From Amoeboaphelidium occidentale (taxonomy: Eukaryota > Aphelidiomycota > Aphelidea): a stretch of 64,000 bases of DNA. A program made the translations under genes and the position numbers. The stretch is from NCBI GenBank assembly GCA_023515795.1, contig JALGPX010000030.1:27148-91147 (forward strand), given 5' to 3'. Positions 42,069 to 51,990 of the stretch are shown here, one piece after another; position 1 is the first letter of the stretch, and each line of letters starts with the position of its first letter. The notes under the pieces were generated by a model, which had not been told where the DNA came from, searched no databases, and saw only the letters and a program-made list of their open reading frames with translations.

Positions 42069-45000
42069 ATGATCATTCGACCACAGTTCTTTATATACAC
42101 GCTCTTAGTGCTTCTACACTCTGGGCTTCATGTGAGGGCTGAGCCAGAGTTCCTCAAGGAAGATAACTTCGATAAAGCTGCGTTTCACGTCGACGAAGAG
42201 GAATACTTGAAGTACGTAATGAATGGTTCCAGGCCAATAGATTATAAGATGGACGCTTCATTTACATGGAACTTTCCTAAGACTGGGGGATTTACTGCTG
42301 AGAAGGGCAAATGCCCCGAAGGCTTTTATATCAAGAACAATTATTGCTGGGTCACTGGAACTGATTACAGAATAACATTGAAGAATAACTTTATGGAGTA
42401 TTACGATGCCTCTGATGATTACCGCGAAGTCGACGCTCATTACAGTGTTATTTTCTCGAAAGCGGGAAAAGGCGTTGCGCCTTACATGCCTGTAAAACTA
42501 TATCACACAAGACAAGCGCCTATAACGATATTCCTGGCTGATGGTAGGAAGCTTATCTTACGCAATAATGATCAGCTGGAACTTAAGACGAACGCGCATG
42601 GCAAACTGATTGTGGCTGTGCTGAATGAGCAAGAATTACGGATACCTGCATTAAAAGTATGGGCTCCTTTCATGGACCTCAATGGCGATGTTCCTGCATT
42701 CAAGGTTACAACGCATGCTTTGCATAAACTCGTTCATCTGGAGGGATCACAATTACGGCAAGGATACGGTGAACATGGTCCTCTGTTGAAGGGGGTTGAT
42801 CAAAAGACAGCAGACTCTACAGCTGAAGCTATTTCTAACTTATTTAAACCTATTTATTATGGTCAAACTAAGAGCAAAAGCCAAAGATTGACAAAACGAG
42901 GCTTCTTTGAAACCATGTTTACTAGAAAACAAAACAGAAAGAAACGTAAGCCTTTCATTCAAGACAAAGGCATTGTTAGGCCAATGTATGTTCATCGTGA
43001 TGATGATCTGGAGGACTTATTGGAATGGGATCACCACGAGAAAAAGCATTTGGAACTTCGATTTGGTCATGATAATTCACAGGTTGATTGTATCCACCAT
43101 TCAGAAGAATCTATTGCACTTCGTTCAAATGAGTTGGCTGTTCAGTACAATGGCTTGATGAAAAGATCATATTTCAGCGATCTAGGACAGAAGATTAAAC
43201 AAGCAGCAATTTCAGTGAAGAATCTAACAAAAGCTGCTGTCGTTGATGTCCCAAAGGCGTTGTTCAATGTAACTGCCATGAAAGAAGGAAAGCAAGTTTA
43301 TGTTGATCAACTTAATGGTGCTGTCTCGAATGCTACTAAACTTGGAGTTCAAACCACTCGAGATGTCATTGCGACTCTTCCTTTGGGTGATATTGTTAAC
43401 GATAAGATGGGAATCAATGATTTGGTTGCAAGAATCAACAGCAGTGATACTATAATTATAACTCCGCTGACGTATGGCATTGAATTGGTTTTGCTAGGAC
43501 CACAAATAGCGAATAAGCATTTGATTGAAAGTCTTGAAGGAATTTGGGCTGTGATAAAAGGCTTACTGAGCAAAATTGGTGTAACTATAGCTGCAATGTT
43601 CCAATTTATCAAATCGCTCTTTAATTGGGATGATATTCTATTGAACCATAGTGTTTTGAATTCTCATTATCGGAAAATGATCCCATATATCAAGGCTGCT
43701 ATTTCTGGCTCACATGGAAACTTGACGAACAGTTTCGTTGATGTAGTGAACAGACTAGATAACTTTACTGGAGAAGCAGTTGATGCTGTTACATCAGGAA
43801 AATTTGCTGCACTGCCTGATTTGATATCAAAGGCGAACAAGGAAATTTACACAAATGCGACTTTGACACCAGAATTGGAAGAACTAACGAACTTTGATGA
43901 TATCCAAGCAGACTTTATATCTGATCATATTGCCTCCAGCAGTATGTCTATAAACATTGCGAAACAAGATCAAGCAAACATTCTTGTCTTGTTGAAAGAC
44001 GTATTCAAAGAAATAGCCACAGTTGGAGAAGAATCTTTCACAGAACTGAAAGATCAGTGGAATGATTTGATCAAAGAATTGTCACAATCGGCCTGGTCGC
44101 TGAACAACGTGTTTAGTATTATTTGGAGAATGATGAGGTTTCTGGTAAAGTTTATCTTGGTCAAACTTCTTCAAGCGATTTTATTGGTGTTCGATTTGTA
44201 CATTACGTTTTTGGATAAGATTTTAAGAGCCAGGCCTGAAATACCTCTCATCAGCGGTCTTTATAGAAGGATTACAAAAGGTTCAGATCTCTCCTTATAT
44301 GGAATATTTGCTCTTACGTGTGCTACGCCAGTAACGATTGCTTTCAAAATGTTCAACGGAGCAAAGAATATGTTTACGAAACAAGAGGCATCGGTTCTTA
44401 TCGCAACAACAGTTCCGGAATATTATGTGGAGAATCTAGTAGCTTTTGCTATGCAAGTTCCTGGACAGAGTCCGTCCAAATTAAGAAACATGTATAGAAG
44501 AACAGTGTCGTACATTTTGGGAAGTGGATATGCCACAGGACAACTGTTGTCTACTGCAGTTGGCGCCTTCGTCAATCAAGAAATGCTTTCGTATATTTTA
44601 CGAGCTCCTTTAGAACTTTTGGCTATCACATGCAACTATCCTTGGTCTTGGTATACTGAAACGAAAACCACTATTGGTGTCAATGTTAGATTTCTTACTT
44701 GGGCGCTGCAGTTTGTTCCTTTCTTTACCAGATGGCCAACTCTCGGGACTGTGAGTCAGAGAGTTCCTTGGTTGACAATGCTCATAGCTCTTTGTGTTGT
44801 TGTTCCGAACATATACATGGTTATCAGAGTTTGGATGGAAGACATCAAACTGCTGCGAAGCGGCGCTCCAAATGATGGTTCTACAACTTACGACGTTACA
44901 CTTAAAGGTATTGCTAGGTTAGTTTCATGGATTCCCAGATTGTTGCTTGCTGTGCATGATCAACCAGACCAGTTTTTTGCTACTCTTCGTCTTATGATAT

Positions 45001-45071
45001 TTGGTGGCGCAGTATTACAGAATGTTCGTCTTTACACGGATATTCCTATGAATGCTATCTATAGTGTTTAA
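42069..45071 (+). CDS. Very large secreted or membrane protein of unknown function, 1000 aa
   Basis: This intronless frame has ATG 42069 and a TAA at 45069-45071. A signal peptide (MIIRPQFFIYTLLVLLHSG) leads to an N-terminal beta-rich region (residues 30-220; two cysteines, KLYHTRQAPITIFLADGR, IPALKVWAPFMDLNGD). A charged linker follows, then a long run of amphipathic helices containing LFNWDDILLNHSVLNSHY. Several strongly hydrophobic stretches lie beyond residue 680 (LVKLLQAILLVFDLYITF, LTMLIALCVVVPNIYMVI). It may therefore be membrane-embedded or membrane-inserting. The WDDI-type motif reminds me of large uncharacterised secreted proteins of ascomycetes, from memory only. It has 10 or more Asn-glycosylation sequons. 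Confidence 0.75.
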   Translation: MIIRPQFFIYTLLVLLHSGLHVRAEPEFLKEDNFDKAAFHVDEEEYLKYVMNGSRPIDYKMDASFTWNFPKTGGFTAEKGKCPEGFYIKNNYCWVTGTDYRITLKNNFMEYYDASDDYREVDAHYSVIFSKAGKGVAPYMPVKLYHTRQAPITIFLADGRKLILRNNDQLELKTNAHGKLIVAVLNEQELRIPALKVWAPFMDLNGDVPAFKVTTHALHKLVHLEGSQLRQGYGEHGPLLKGVDQKTADSTAEAISNLFKPIYYGQTKSKSQRLTKRGFFETMFTRKQNRKKRKPFIQDKGIVRPMYVHRDDDLEDLLEWDHHEKKHLELRFGHDNSQVDCIHHSEESIALRSNELAVQYNGLMKRSYFSDLGQKIKQAAISVKNLTKAAVVDVPKALFNVTAMKEGKQVYVDQLNGAVSNATKLGVQTTRDVIATLPLGDIVNDKMGINDLVARINSSDTIIITPLTYGIELVLLGPQIANKHLIESLEGIWAVIKGLLSKIGVTIAAMFQFIKSLFNWDDILLNHSVLNSHYRKMIPYIKAAISGSHGNLTNSFVDVVNRLDNFTGEAVDAVTSGKFAALPDLISKANKEIYTNATLTPELEELTNFDDIQADFISDHIASSSMSINIAKQDQANILVLLKDVFKEIATVGEESFTELKDQWNDLIKELSQSAWSLNNVFSIIWRMMRFLVKFILVKLLQAILLVFDLYITFLDKILRARPEIPLISGLYRRITKGSDLSLYGIFALTCATPVTIAFKMFNGAKNMFTKQEASVLIATTVPEYYVENLVAFAMQVPGQSPSKLRNMYRRTVSYILGSGYATGQLLSTAVGAFVNQEMLSYILRAPLELLAITCNYPWSWYTETKTTIGVNVRFLTWALQFVPFFTRWPTLGTVSQRVPWLTMLIALCVVVPNIYMVIRVWMEDIKLLRSGAPNDGSTTYDVTLKGIARLVSWIPRLLLAVHDQPDQFFATLRLMIFGGAVLQNVRLYTDIPMNAIYSV

Positions 45072-45089
45072 ATTAATAGACCTCTCTAT

Positions 45090-48000
45090 TTAGAAAGCTT
45101 CGGCTATGTTTGCTGTCAATGGTTCACCACTTTGCCCTCCCTGATAGTAAGAAGCAGAGCCGGGCCCCATCTCTTCAACTGGTAATTCTTCAGGTGCCTG
45201 AGGATTAAGAAGGCGCCTCTCCGATCTAAATGCAGATATTCTTTGGTACATGACAAGACCCAAACCGAATGCAACAAATATCGAACAAACACTGATAATG
45301 CCAATTACTCCCATGGAACTGCCTCCAACTTGAAACTGCAGATAAGCCGGCGGCTCAAGGGCAAGAGGAGAAAATCGAGGCCTAGTCGTTGAGCCAACTC
45401 GTGTCGTAGTTATGTTGGGCACTAAAGCAGGCAAAACGTCAAAGCTTTCGCTAAGCACAGTCAGTTTGCTGTACAAGCTCTTAACAACTATAATGTAATT
45501 AGATCCGGGGGTGTCTATCTGTAAATCATCAAAAATCACTTCAGTTCTTGTTGTTTTGACAGTTGTTCCAGTCAGAGAGGCATTCTTCTGTCCATGAAAT
45601 GGAAATAGAGACACAGTCAAAGACTCCGTGATGCGACGAGGAGATTTGATGTCAACAGTTAAAATAAATGCTCCGCCAGCTCTTATTGTTGAGCTGATAT
45701 TCTTTATCTCGAGATTGAAAGCACCAAGTACTTCGACGGTTTCCTCGCTTACAGCTGGCTTCAATGCATCAGAACGAGCACGTAGATGAAAATTTCCTCC
45801 TAGCTGATCATTCTTTTGCACTGATACGAGCACGTTTTCATTAGAAAACGAGGCAACGCCTCCATGTGCATATTCAGAGCCTAAACCAAGCACGACGTCA
45901 TTGTAGACAAGTTCCAAATGAACTAAATCGTTTGCGTATTCGACCAGTGCTCCTGCATAATCCACAATATGTACCTCAATAGTCATGTTTGGTGATAAGA
46001 AAGATCCAACTTCGACATAATCTGGCAAAGTTAAGTCATTGAGTTCCAACGCATACGGATAACCGCTTGCTGGAAGAACTCGGACAGGCTTCTTTATAGT
46101 TTCTTGTACGCCTTCAATCCAAACTGTAACGTAAAGCTCCTTAAAAAGATCAGAGATGACAAGTGAAGAAATGTCAACAACGCTATCCAATGATAGTTGA
46201 CTGTCAGTGTAGAAAGTATAATTCAGTGTTTCAAAAGATGAAACGGAATTTCCATAGTCGTCGTAAGCGATTCCATCAAACGAAACATTGCTTTAAACCA
46301 AATTGCCGTCTTCATCGATGATTAAATTCAAAGGCCCAGAAACTGTGGTTAACTTTGCCACCCGACTCGGAACGATTTGGACGTTGCTTGAAAAGGCAGT
46401 CAAAAAATTACCGAAATTATCCACGGCAACGGCAGCAAAACGAATTGTACCTTGTTCATTTAGAATGAAATTCTCCAAATTAAAAATTCCAGAGGTCTTG
46501 TTAACAGAAAAGACATTCGCAACAAAGTGGAATGTTAACTTCTCGACGTCGAAAGTGTACAAATCGATTGTCAGCGAAGACCCATTTAATCCTAGTATGT
46601 TAACAGTTAGATTCACACCAAGAGGATTTCCGGAAGTAACTAAAGTTGGCAAAATTGTATCAAACTCCAAACTATCCGCTCTCGTTGAAATTTGAGAAAT
46701 TATATCATCGGGGAATTGAATGTAACATTCAGGAACCTTATATTTTGCCAAATTAAACCAAAACTTAGCCAACGATGTTGGGCAAAATATCCCGGAAGAA
46801 CCCTGATTACGGCCGAAGGTCCTGTTGAAACAGATTCTGTCAGCCGTAGAAAAGTTAGAGAGGACTGCATTCGCATCGACCATTAGAGAATTAGAGAGAA
46901 TAGCAATTCCTTTTTCAGGAAAATCATTATTATTCACATCATTTGACGCCTCTATACACGTTTCCATCAAGACCGTTCCTTGACTCAAATCTAAATCAAC
47001 TGCAATGCAATCTCCTCTTAGATTGCCTGTTAATGTATCAAAGTAGTTCTCGACAAGACGTCCACAATTTCCACGATTTCTTTCAATATCTGAATAAGCG
47101 CTTATGTTTGAAACTGCTTTAAAGTTTCTCGATACTGAAGGAACATAAGCTTTTCGGACTTTGAATGCCGATGTAGCTGAGCAATTACTATTTAAATTGA
47201 AAAGACTAAGAATTGCAGCAGAGTCTTGTAGCTTAGAATTGCAATACATATTTCCCGAGATGTAGTCCACAAATTGCAGATCATTTACCATGCTGACAGA
47301 AGGTTCTGGGTGACACAAATTCTTGTAAACTAGTAGCAATTTCAGAATTTCAGAAAACTGACAATTAAGATACGAGTTGACAAAATAGTTTGAGACTGTC
47401 CTTTTAGCAGCATAATTTAGCGCCTGATAAGTCTTGTAGCGATCGATAGTGAAAGAATCGACTGATGTCATGTTATCAAAGAAATACTTATTTCCGCTTA
47501 GTATAAAGCTAGAACGTACTTCTGACCTACGTGTCCAAATGTTCCCATCGAATGTACAGGAAAAAGCCGAATCGTAAAACCCTCGTTGATAACTACGTTT
47601 TGAGTAAAACTTGAGCTCCGAAGCTAAACACTCTGATTTCGTGCTTATGGGACTAATACATAATCCATTTCCATCTCTTAGTTTTGCATCCCAAACATAC
47701 CCTACACCGAGGCTGATACAATCTTCTTGTTTCGTTATTGTATCATCGTAGCAGTAATTTCTCGCTCCACACTTATCTGCCATAAATTGAGAACGATCCA
47801 AAGCTTCATAAGTAAAGTTTGAGTTAAAAGAGCAATTTAATCCAGCTATGTCGACTAGACATACATTTCTTTGATCGATCGTCCTGTAATAGTAAGAATT
47901 ATTGTACTGCAAACATTCTGCTTCGGATGGGGCTTGTTCATTTCGCGCAACACAAAATGTCCTTGATCTTCCTAAATTCGGCTTGAGATCTCGGAAGCAT

Positions 48001-49019
48001 GTTGACAGGCATTCAGAACTCCCATTAAAATTTTGAAAGCATGAGAAGCCATCAAAGAAATCGCAATTCTCGTATGTCTGATCAACTAAGCAGCCTTCCT
48101 TTATCGACAAATCCAATAATTGGTGACTGCCCATATATTTACCACAAAAATAACCACCATTGTTCAAATAGTCGATTTCGCAAACTGAATTACTACGAGA
48201 ATCGCTAATCCAGTTGCATATGTTCTGCGAATTACCACATTCGCTTGGATCCTTCTTAGCTTTTCTTAATTCACAATAACCAGACAGAATTCTCTGCTGA
48301 TCATAGCATTCTTCGCCTGTAACGGAATCAAAAAATCCATCGTAATAGTCAGTAGCATTAAAACCCACACATGCATTTCTACTGCGAAACCATTTTTCGC
48401 CTTCGGGATACAGACTTACAAGCTCAGCCATAAAGTATTGATCTGTCGAGTTCTTGAGACATTCTTCGATGTAAGGCACAGTATTTAAGAAAGGCACCAT
48501 ACATTTGCCATTGCTGCACCAGGTAACACACTCAGAAACTTGTGTGCATTCCTGTTCTGTCAGAACTCTTTGGAGACAATGATCAATAGCTTCCGAGTAA
48601 GTAACTCTAGATGGCAATTGACGGCAGGTGGTATTATTAGTTAATTGTAAATTCTGTGCTTTAATCCCAAGATCCAAGAGTATGTTTAATCTCGAAGCAG
48701 TATCAAGATTGTAACATTGATTGTAAACTTCCTCAGGAACAAGAGCTTCAGTCTCACTTGAGTACATAGACTTCATAGACTCAACACAATCAACAAGCGC
48801 TTCGTTGCTCATGATATCAGCAAGTTGATCTTGAACTCTTGAAGGATTATCGAAATCGTAATCATACAACACAGGACTATCCAGAGAAGTCGAGAAAGAC
48901 AAAGACTGAAATTTATCAATAACTTCTCTCTGCAGTCGGTCAAAATCGCACTTATGAACAGCCAATGAGTTGTGTAGTAGCAAAATAATCAAAGTCGAAA
49001 CCTGAAACAGCAACATCAT
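45090..49019 (-). pseudogene. Large Cys-rich type I surface protein interrupted by an in-frame TAA
   Basis: One continuous minus-strand frame runs from ATG 49019 to a stop at 45090, broken only by TAA at 46295-46293. The upstream part (908 aa) has a signal peptide and a long Cys-rich ectodomain with about 50 cysteines and many N-glycosylation sites, but no anchor. The downstream part (from SNVSFDGIAYDDYGNS) has no start or signal but carries a transmembrane helix (MGVIGIISVCSIFVAFGLGLV) and a short tail. The segments either side of the stop, AAVAVDNFGNFLTAF and DGIAYDDYGNSVSSF, look like copies of one beta-sandwich repeat, so both belong to one protein of about 1309 aa. I call it pseudogene provisionally; sequencing error, a null allele or readthrough are alternatives. 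Confidence 0.6.
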
Positions 49020-49336
49020 TCAACGATCAGAATAAAACAAGTGCTAAATTTGAATACTGCATTTGAAGTCAACGTAATAGAGCCCTCAGCGGAACCGGGG
49101 CGATGAGCAAACTATAATTTCAGTTAAACTTGTAGATGGTTTTCGTTCTGACACGCCATTTTTTTTGTAAGCGCAGTTCCTCAAAGCAAAGGCCGCGCTA
49201 CTCTATTTGAGCCTCGAAGCTACGTTAGTTCCTGGTGTTAATCTATTAGTAGTGTTACGGAACCGAAAAAAATCGTATCGGAGGGCGTTGTGAAGCGTCT
49301 ACCGCTATTTTCCTTGAGTTTTACTGCGCTCCGGGA
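49020..49336. other. Divergent intergenic region upstream of the surface protein and TRM1
   Basis: These 317 bp lie between opposed starts. A CATTTTTTTTGT run lies at about 49157 and AACCGAAAAAAATCG at about 49260. No open frame or repeat is seen. Confidence 0.4.
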
Positions 49337-50974
49337 ATGCAACAGATCACCCGCTTAAAACTTTTTTCAGGTCAATCAACAACCATTTTTCGTCGACTTT
49401 TGTTGTGCTCAGCGCGAAGGAATTTAGTAAACAAGACAAGGCATATGATGGAGCCGAAAAGCGGAGTAACGGAAACTGAAGAGAATATTATCATCAAAGA
49501 AGGCAAAGCTGAGATCTTGTTCTCGAAAGCTGAAGATGTTTTCTACAATCCTGTGCAAGAATTCAATAGGGACATGAGCATCGCTGTCATTAGGACCTGG
49601 GCCAAAGATTATCTGGCTGAAAAGAATAAGAAGAGAAAAAATAAGGAAAATAATGGGCAGGATAATATGGTCAAGGAGGAAGAAAAGCCTGTCGAAGGCT
49701 TCAAATTCAAAGCGCGTATATTAGAAGCTCTCTCTGCAACAGGACTGCGTAGTATTCGCTACGGTAAAGAGTTGGCTGATGTTGTTCATAACATAACCGC
49801 CAATGATATCTCAAAGGTCGCTGTTGATGCCATCGCGAAAAATGTCACACTTAATGGACTGTCCACAGATTTTGTTCGGCCTTCCAATAACGATGCCTGT
49901 GCTTTGATGTATCAGCACATATCTGGTCCTGGAAAGTATGATGTTATTGATCTAGATCCTTATGGAACTTCTGCCCCATTTATGGATGCTGCTGTCCAAG
50001 CTATTGCAGAAGGAGGTCTTCTCTGTGTGACATGCACTGATATGGCTGTTTTAGCTGGCAAGTATCCTGACATATGTTTTGCAAAATACGGCGGTGCTGC
50101 TATTAAAGCGGATTTCTGTCATGAAATGGCTTTAAGATTGGTTTTACGCGCATTGCAGTCTTCTGCTTCAAGATACAAACGCATTATTGTTCCTCTGATG
50201 TCATGCAGTATTGACTTTTACGTTAGAGTCTTTGTGAAGGTTGTCACATCTCCAGCTGGAGTGAAGAAAGTCTCCAGCGCAACATCAAATGTGTATCATT
50301 GCACAGGATGTAAATCATTCTACACTTCTCCTATTAACAGTCATGTGTCTAATGCAAAAGGACACGAGACTATTCACGCAGGCAGAATCCCTGCAGATGT
50401 TTCTAGCAACTGTAATATCTGCAGTTATCCATTTCACGTTGGAGGCCCATTTTGGTCTGCTCCAATTCACGATAAAACATTTGTTTCCAGTCTTATTTCA
50501 CATTTGAAAGAAACAGATAGTGCTAAACTGTATGGAACTCATGCAAGAATGTTAGGTATGTCAACAGTTATATCTGAAGAACTCGACACACCTTTTTATT
50601 ACACTGTTAGCAGTCTTGCTCAGATTGTTAAAGCAAGCTGTCCTAGCTTAGTTCAAATCAACTCTGCATTACTTAATGCTGGTTATAATACTTCATTTAC
50701 TCATTGCGCTGAAAATTCAATCAAAACAGACGCTCCACCGAGCGTTATTTGGGAGATTATGAGAACTTGGGCTAAAGAATCTGGTGCCAGCGAAAAGAAT
50801 CTTGCTGCTCAGAGTCCAGGGTTCAAAATAAGGGCTGTTCAGCCTAAACTAGCAGTCTCATTCAAAGAACATCCAAATGCAAATCCGGAGTCTCGAAAGG
50901 TTAAACTTGTAAGATTTGAAGATCATGCAGGAATGAGTTGGGGACCGAAAGCAAGGGCCAAGCCAAAAAGGTAA
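49337..50974 (+). CDS. TRM1: tRNA (guanine26-N2)-dimethyltransferase Trm1
   Basis: The 545-aa intronless frame starts at ATG 49337 with a basic, Arg-rich presequence. A second start, MMEPKSG at about residue 37, would give a form without it. Yeast TRM1 uses the same device to reach both mitochondria and nucleus. Family blocks are FYNPVQEFNRDMSIAV, ALSATGLRSIRY, ITANDIS, the catalytic-loop DLDPYGTSAPF, and LCVTCTDMAVLAG. A zinc knuckle follows (CTGC...CNIC). It dimethylates G26 in cytosolic and mitochondrial tRNAs using S-adenosylmethionine. It converges on the RGS gene (86 bp between stops). Confidence 0.95.
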   Translation: MQQITRLKLFSGQSTTIFRRLLLCSARRNLVNKTRHMMEPKSGVTETEENIIIKEGKAEILFSKAEDVFYNPVQEFNRDMSIAVIRTWAKDYLAEKNKKRKNKENNGQDNMVKEEEKPVEGFKFKARILEALSATGLRSIRYGKELADVVHNITANDISKVAVDAIAKNVTLNGLSTDFVRPSNNDACALMYQHISGPGKYDVIDLDPYGTSAPFMDAAVQAIAEGGLLCVTCTDMAVLAGKYPDICFAKYGGAAIKADFCHEMALRLVLRALQSSASRYKRIIVPLMSCSIDFYVRVFVKVVTSPAGVKKVSSATSNVYHCTGCKSFYTSPINSHVSNAKGHETIHAGRIPADVSSNCNICSYPFHVGGPFWSAPIHDKTFVSSLISHLKETDSAKLYGTHARMLGMSTVISEELDTPFYYTVSSLAQIVKASCPSLVQINSALLNAGYNTSFTHCAENSIKTDAPPSVIWEIMRTWAKESGASEKNLAAQSPGFKIRAVQPKLAVSFKEHPNANPESRKVKLVRFEDHAGMSWGPKARAKPKR

Positions 50975-51060
50975 ACAAGAAATATTTCCTTTATTAATTA
51001 CTGATAGGAAAGCAACAGAGCATGAGAACGATAAAAACTTAAAAAAGAATTCAGTCTTTT

Positions 51061-51801
51061 TTAAATAAATGGTGTGTTGTGGTTTGTATCTTGTCGAAGA
51101 AATCGCGGTAAAGAATCTGTTGCCATCAGATCAAATATGCAGTTTCTTACTTCCTGAAATATCACGGGATCATATCGCTTCTCATTCTTTATACTTTCAA
51201 GAACTTTACGCCTTATGGAATCCGGGACATTCACTTCTTTTGAGCTTCCTGGAATCAGAAAGGTTATGAGAATATCTTTGGCAGACCTACGAAGCATTTT
51301 TCTATCCACAAACAACGATGATACGTCGCACACACTTTTGTTAGAAATCGTACCAACCTGGTCAACCACAACGTGTGTCATTCGCTTCTGTTCAGAATCA
51401 ATGTGCTTCTCTATGATTGCGAGGTCCGGGCTATCTTTGTACTGTCTCCTGATCTCTTTGTATCTCCTGAATAGTATTGTGTGGTTCCTTATAGCAAGCC
51501 ATAGCTCCAAATTCTCTTCAGAACGCTCTTTCCTCAAGAACTGATGGAATGCAACAAAATCATCGGATGGTACAACTGGAAACGCGAGAATCTCTCCAAG
51601 TGTCGTAGAATTAGAGCTTTTTGAAGACTTCCTTCTTTGACTAAGTAGCAAAGTGTCCGAAGCTGAATCTACGCGATATTCTTGGCCTGATTCTCCGGCA
51701 AGGTGTTCATCCTCTAGGTCTCCATCTTCAGCTCGTTTTCCTTGAAAGCTCTCTATGATATTTCGTTCAGGAGCAGATAAATTTCTTCTAATTGCCTTCA
51801 T
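51061..51801 (-). CDS. RGS-domain protein (regulator of heterotrimeric G-protein signalling)
   Basis: From ATG 51801 the product is 246 aa. The frame remains open upstream without an ATG, so a longer form would need an unseen exon. A Ser-rich N-terminal 90 residues lead to an RGS domain at about 90-235: FHQFLRKERSEENLELWLAIRNH, then SAKDILITFLIPGSSKEVNVP, and the final helix FDLMATDSLPRFLR. A long insert separates helices 4 and 5. RGS proteins speed GTP hydrolysis by G-alpha subunits, a natural partner for the Ste11 pathway encoded at 33139. No DEP or membrane domain is present. Confidence 0.88.
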   Translation of the reverse strand: MKAIRRNLSAPERNIIESFQGKRAEDGDLEDEHLAGESGQEYRVDSASDTLLLSQRRKSSKSSNSTTLGEILAFPVVPSDDFVAFHQFLRKERSEENLELWLAIRNHTILFRRYKEIRRQYKDSPDLAIIEKHIDSEQKRMTHVVVDQVGTISNKSVCDVSSLFVDRKMLRRSAKDILITFLIPGSSKEVNVPDSIRRKVLESIKNEKRYDPVIFQEVRNCIFDLMATDSLPRFLRQDTNHNTPFI

Positions 51802-51990
51802 ATTGTCGAAAGAATCGAAATTTTTGTTGCTAATTCTTGTGGCACAAAAGCAGAATGATCGAGACAATGGCGTTTCACAAAAATTGTCAGATCACTTTCA
51901 TCAATTGCACAAGCCTAGAAACAAAGCCAAAAGGTCACTTACTTCCGCATTTCATTGAAATTAGTATATTAAGTATCTATTATTACGGCT

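Noticed and set aside
46200-46295. An intron removing the in-frame TAA of the giant surface protein
   Set aside because: A GTTTAA donor is available, but the only nearby acceptor (98 nt away) breaks the frame, and the segment itself encodes good repeat sequence.
45090-49019. Alternative genetic code (TAA as sense)
   Set aside because: TAA ends LIPA, STT3, uS19m, mL54 and IFT56 exactly where family homologues end, so it is a normal stop.
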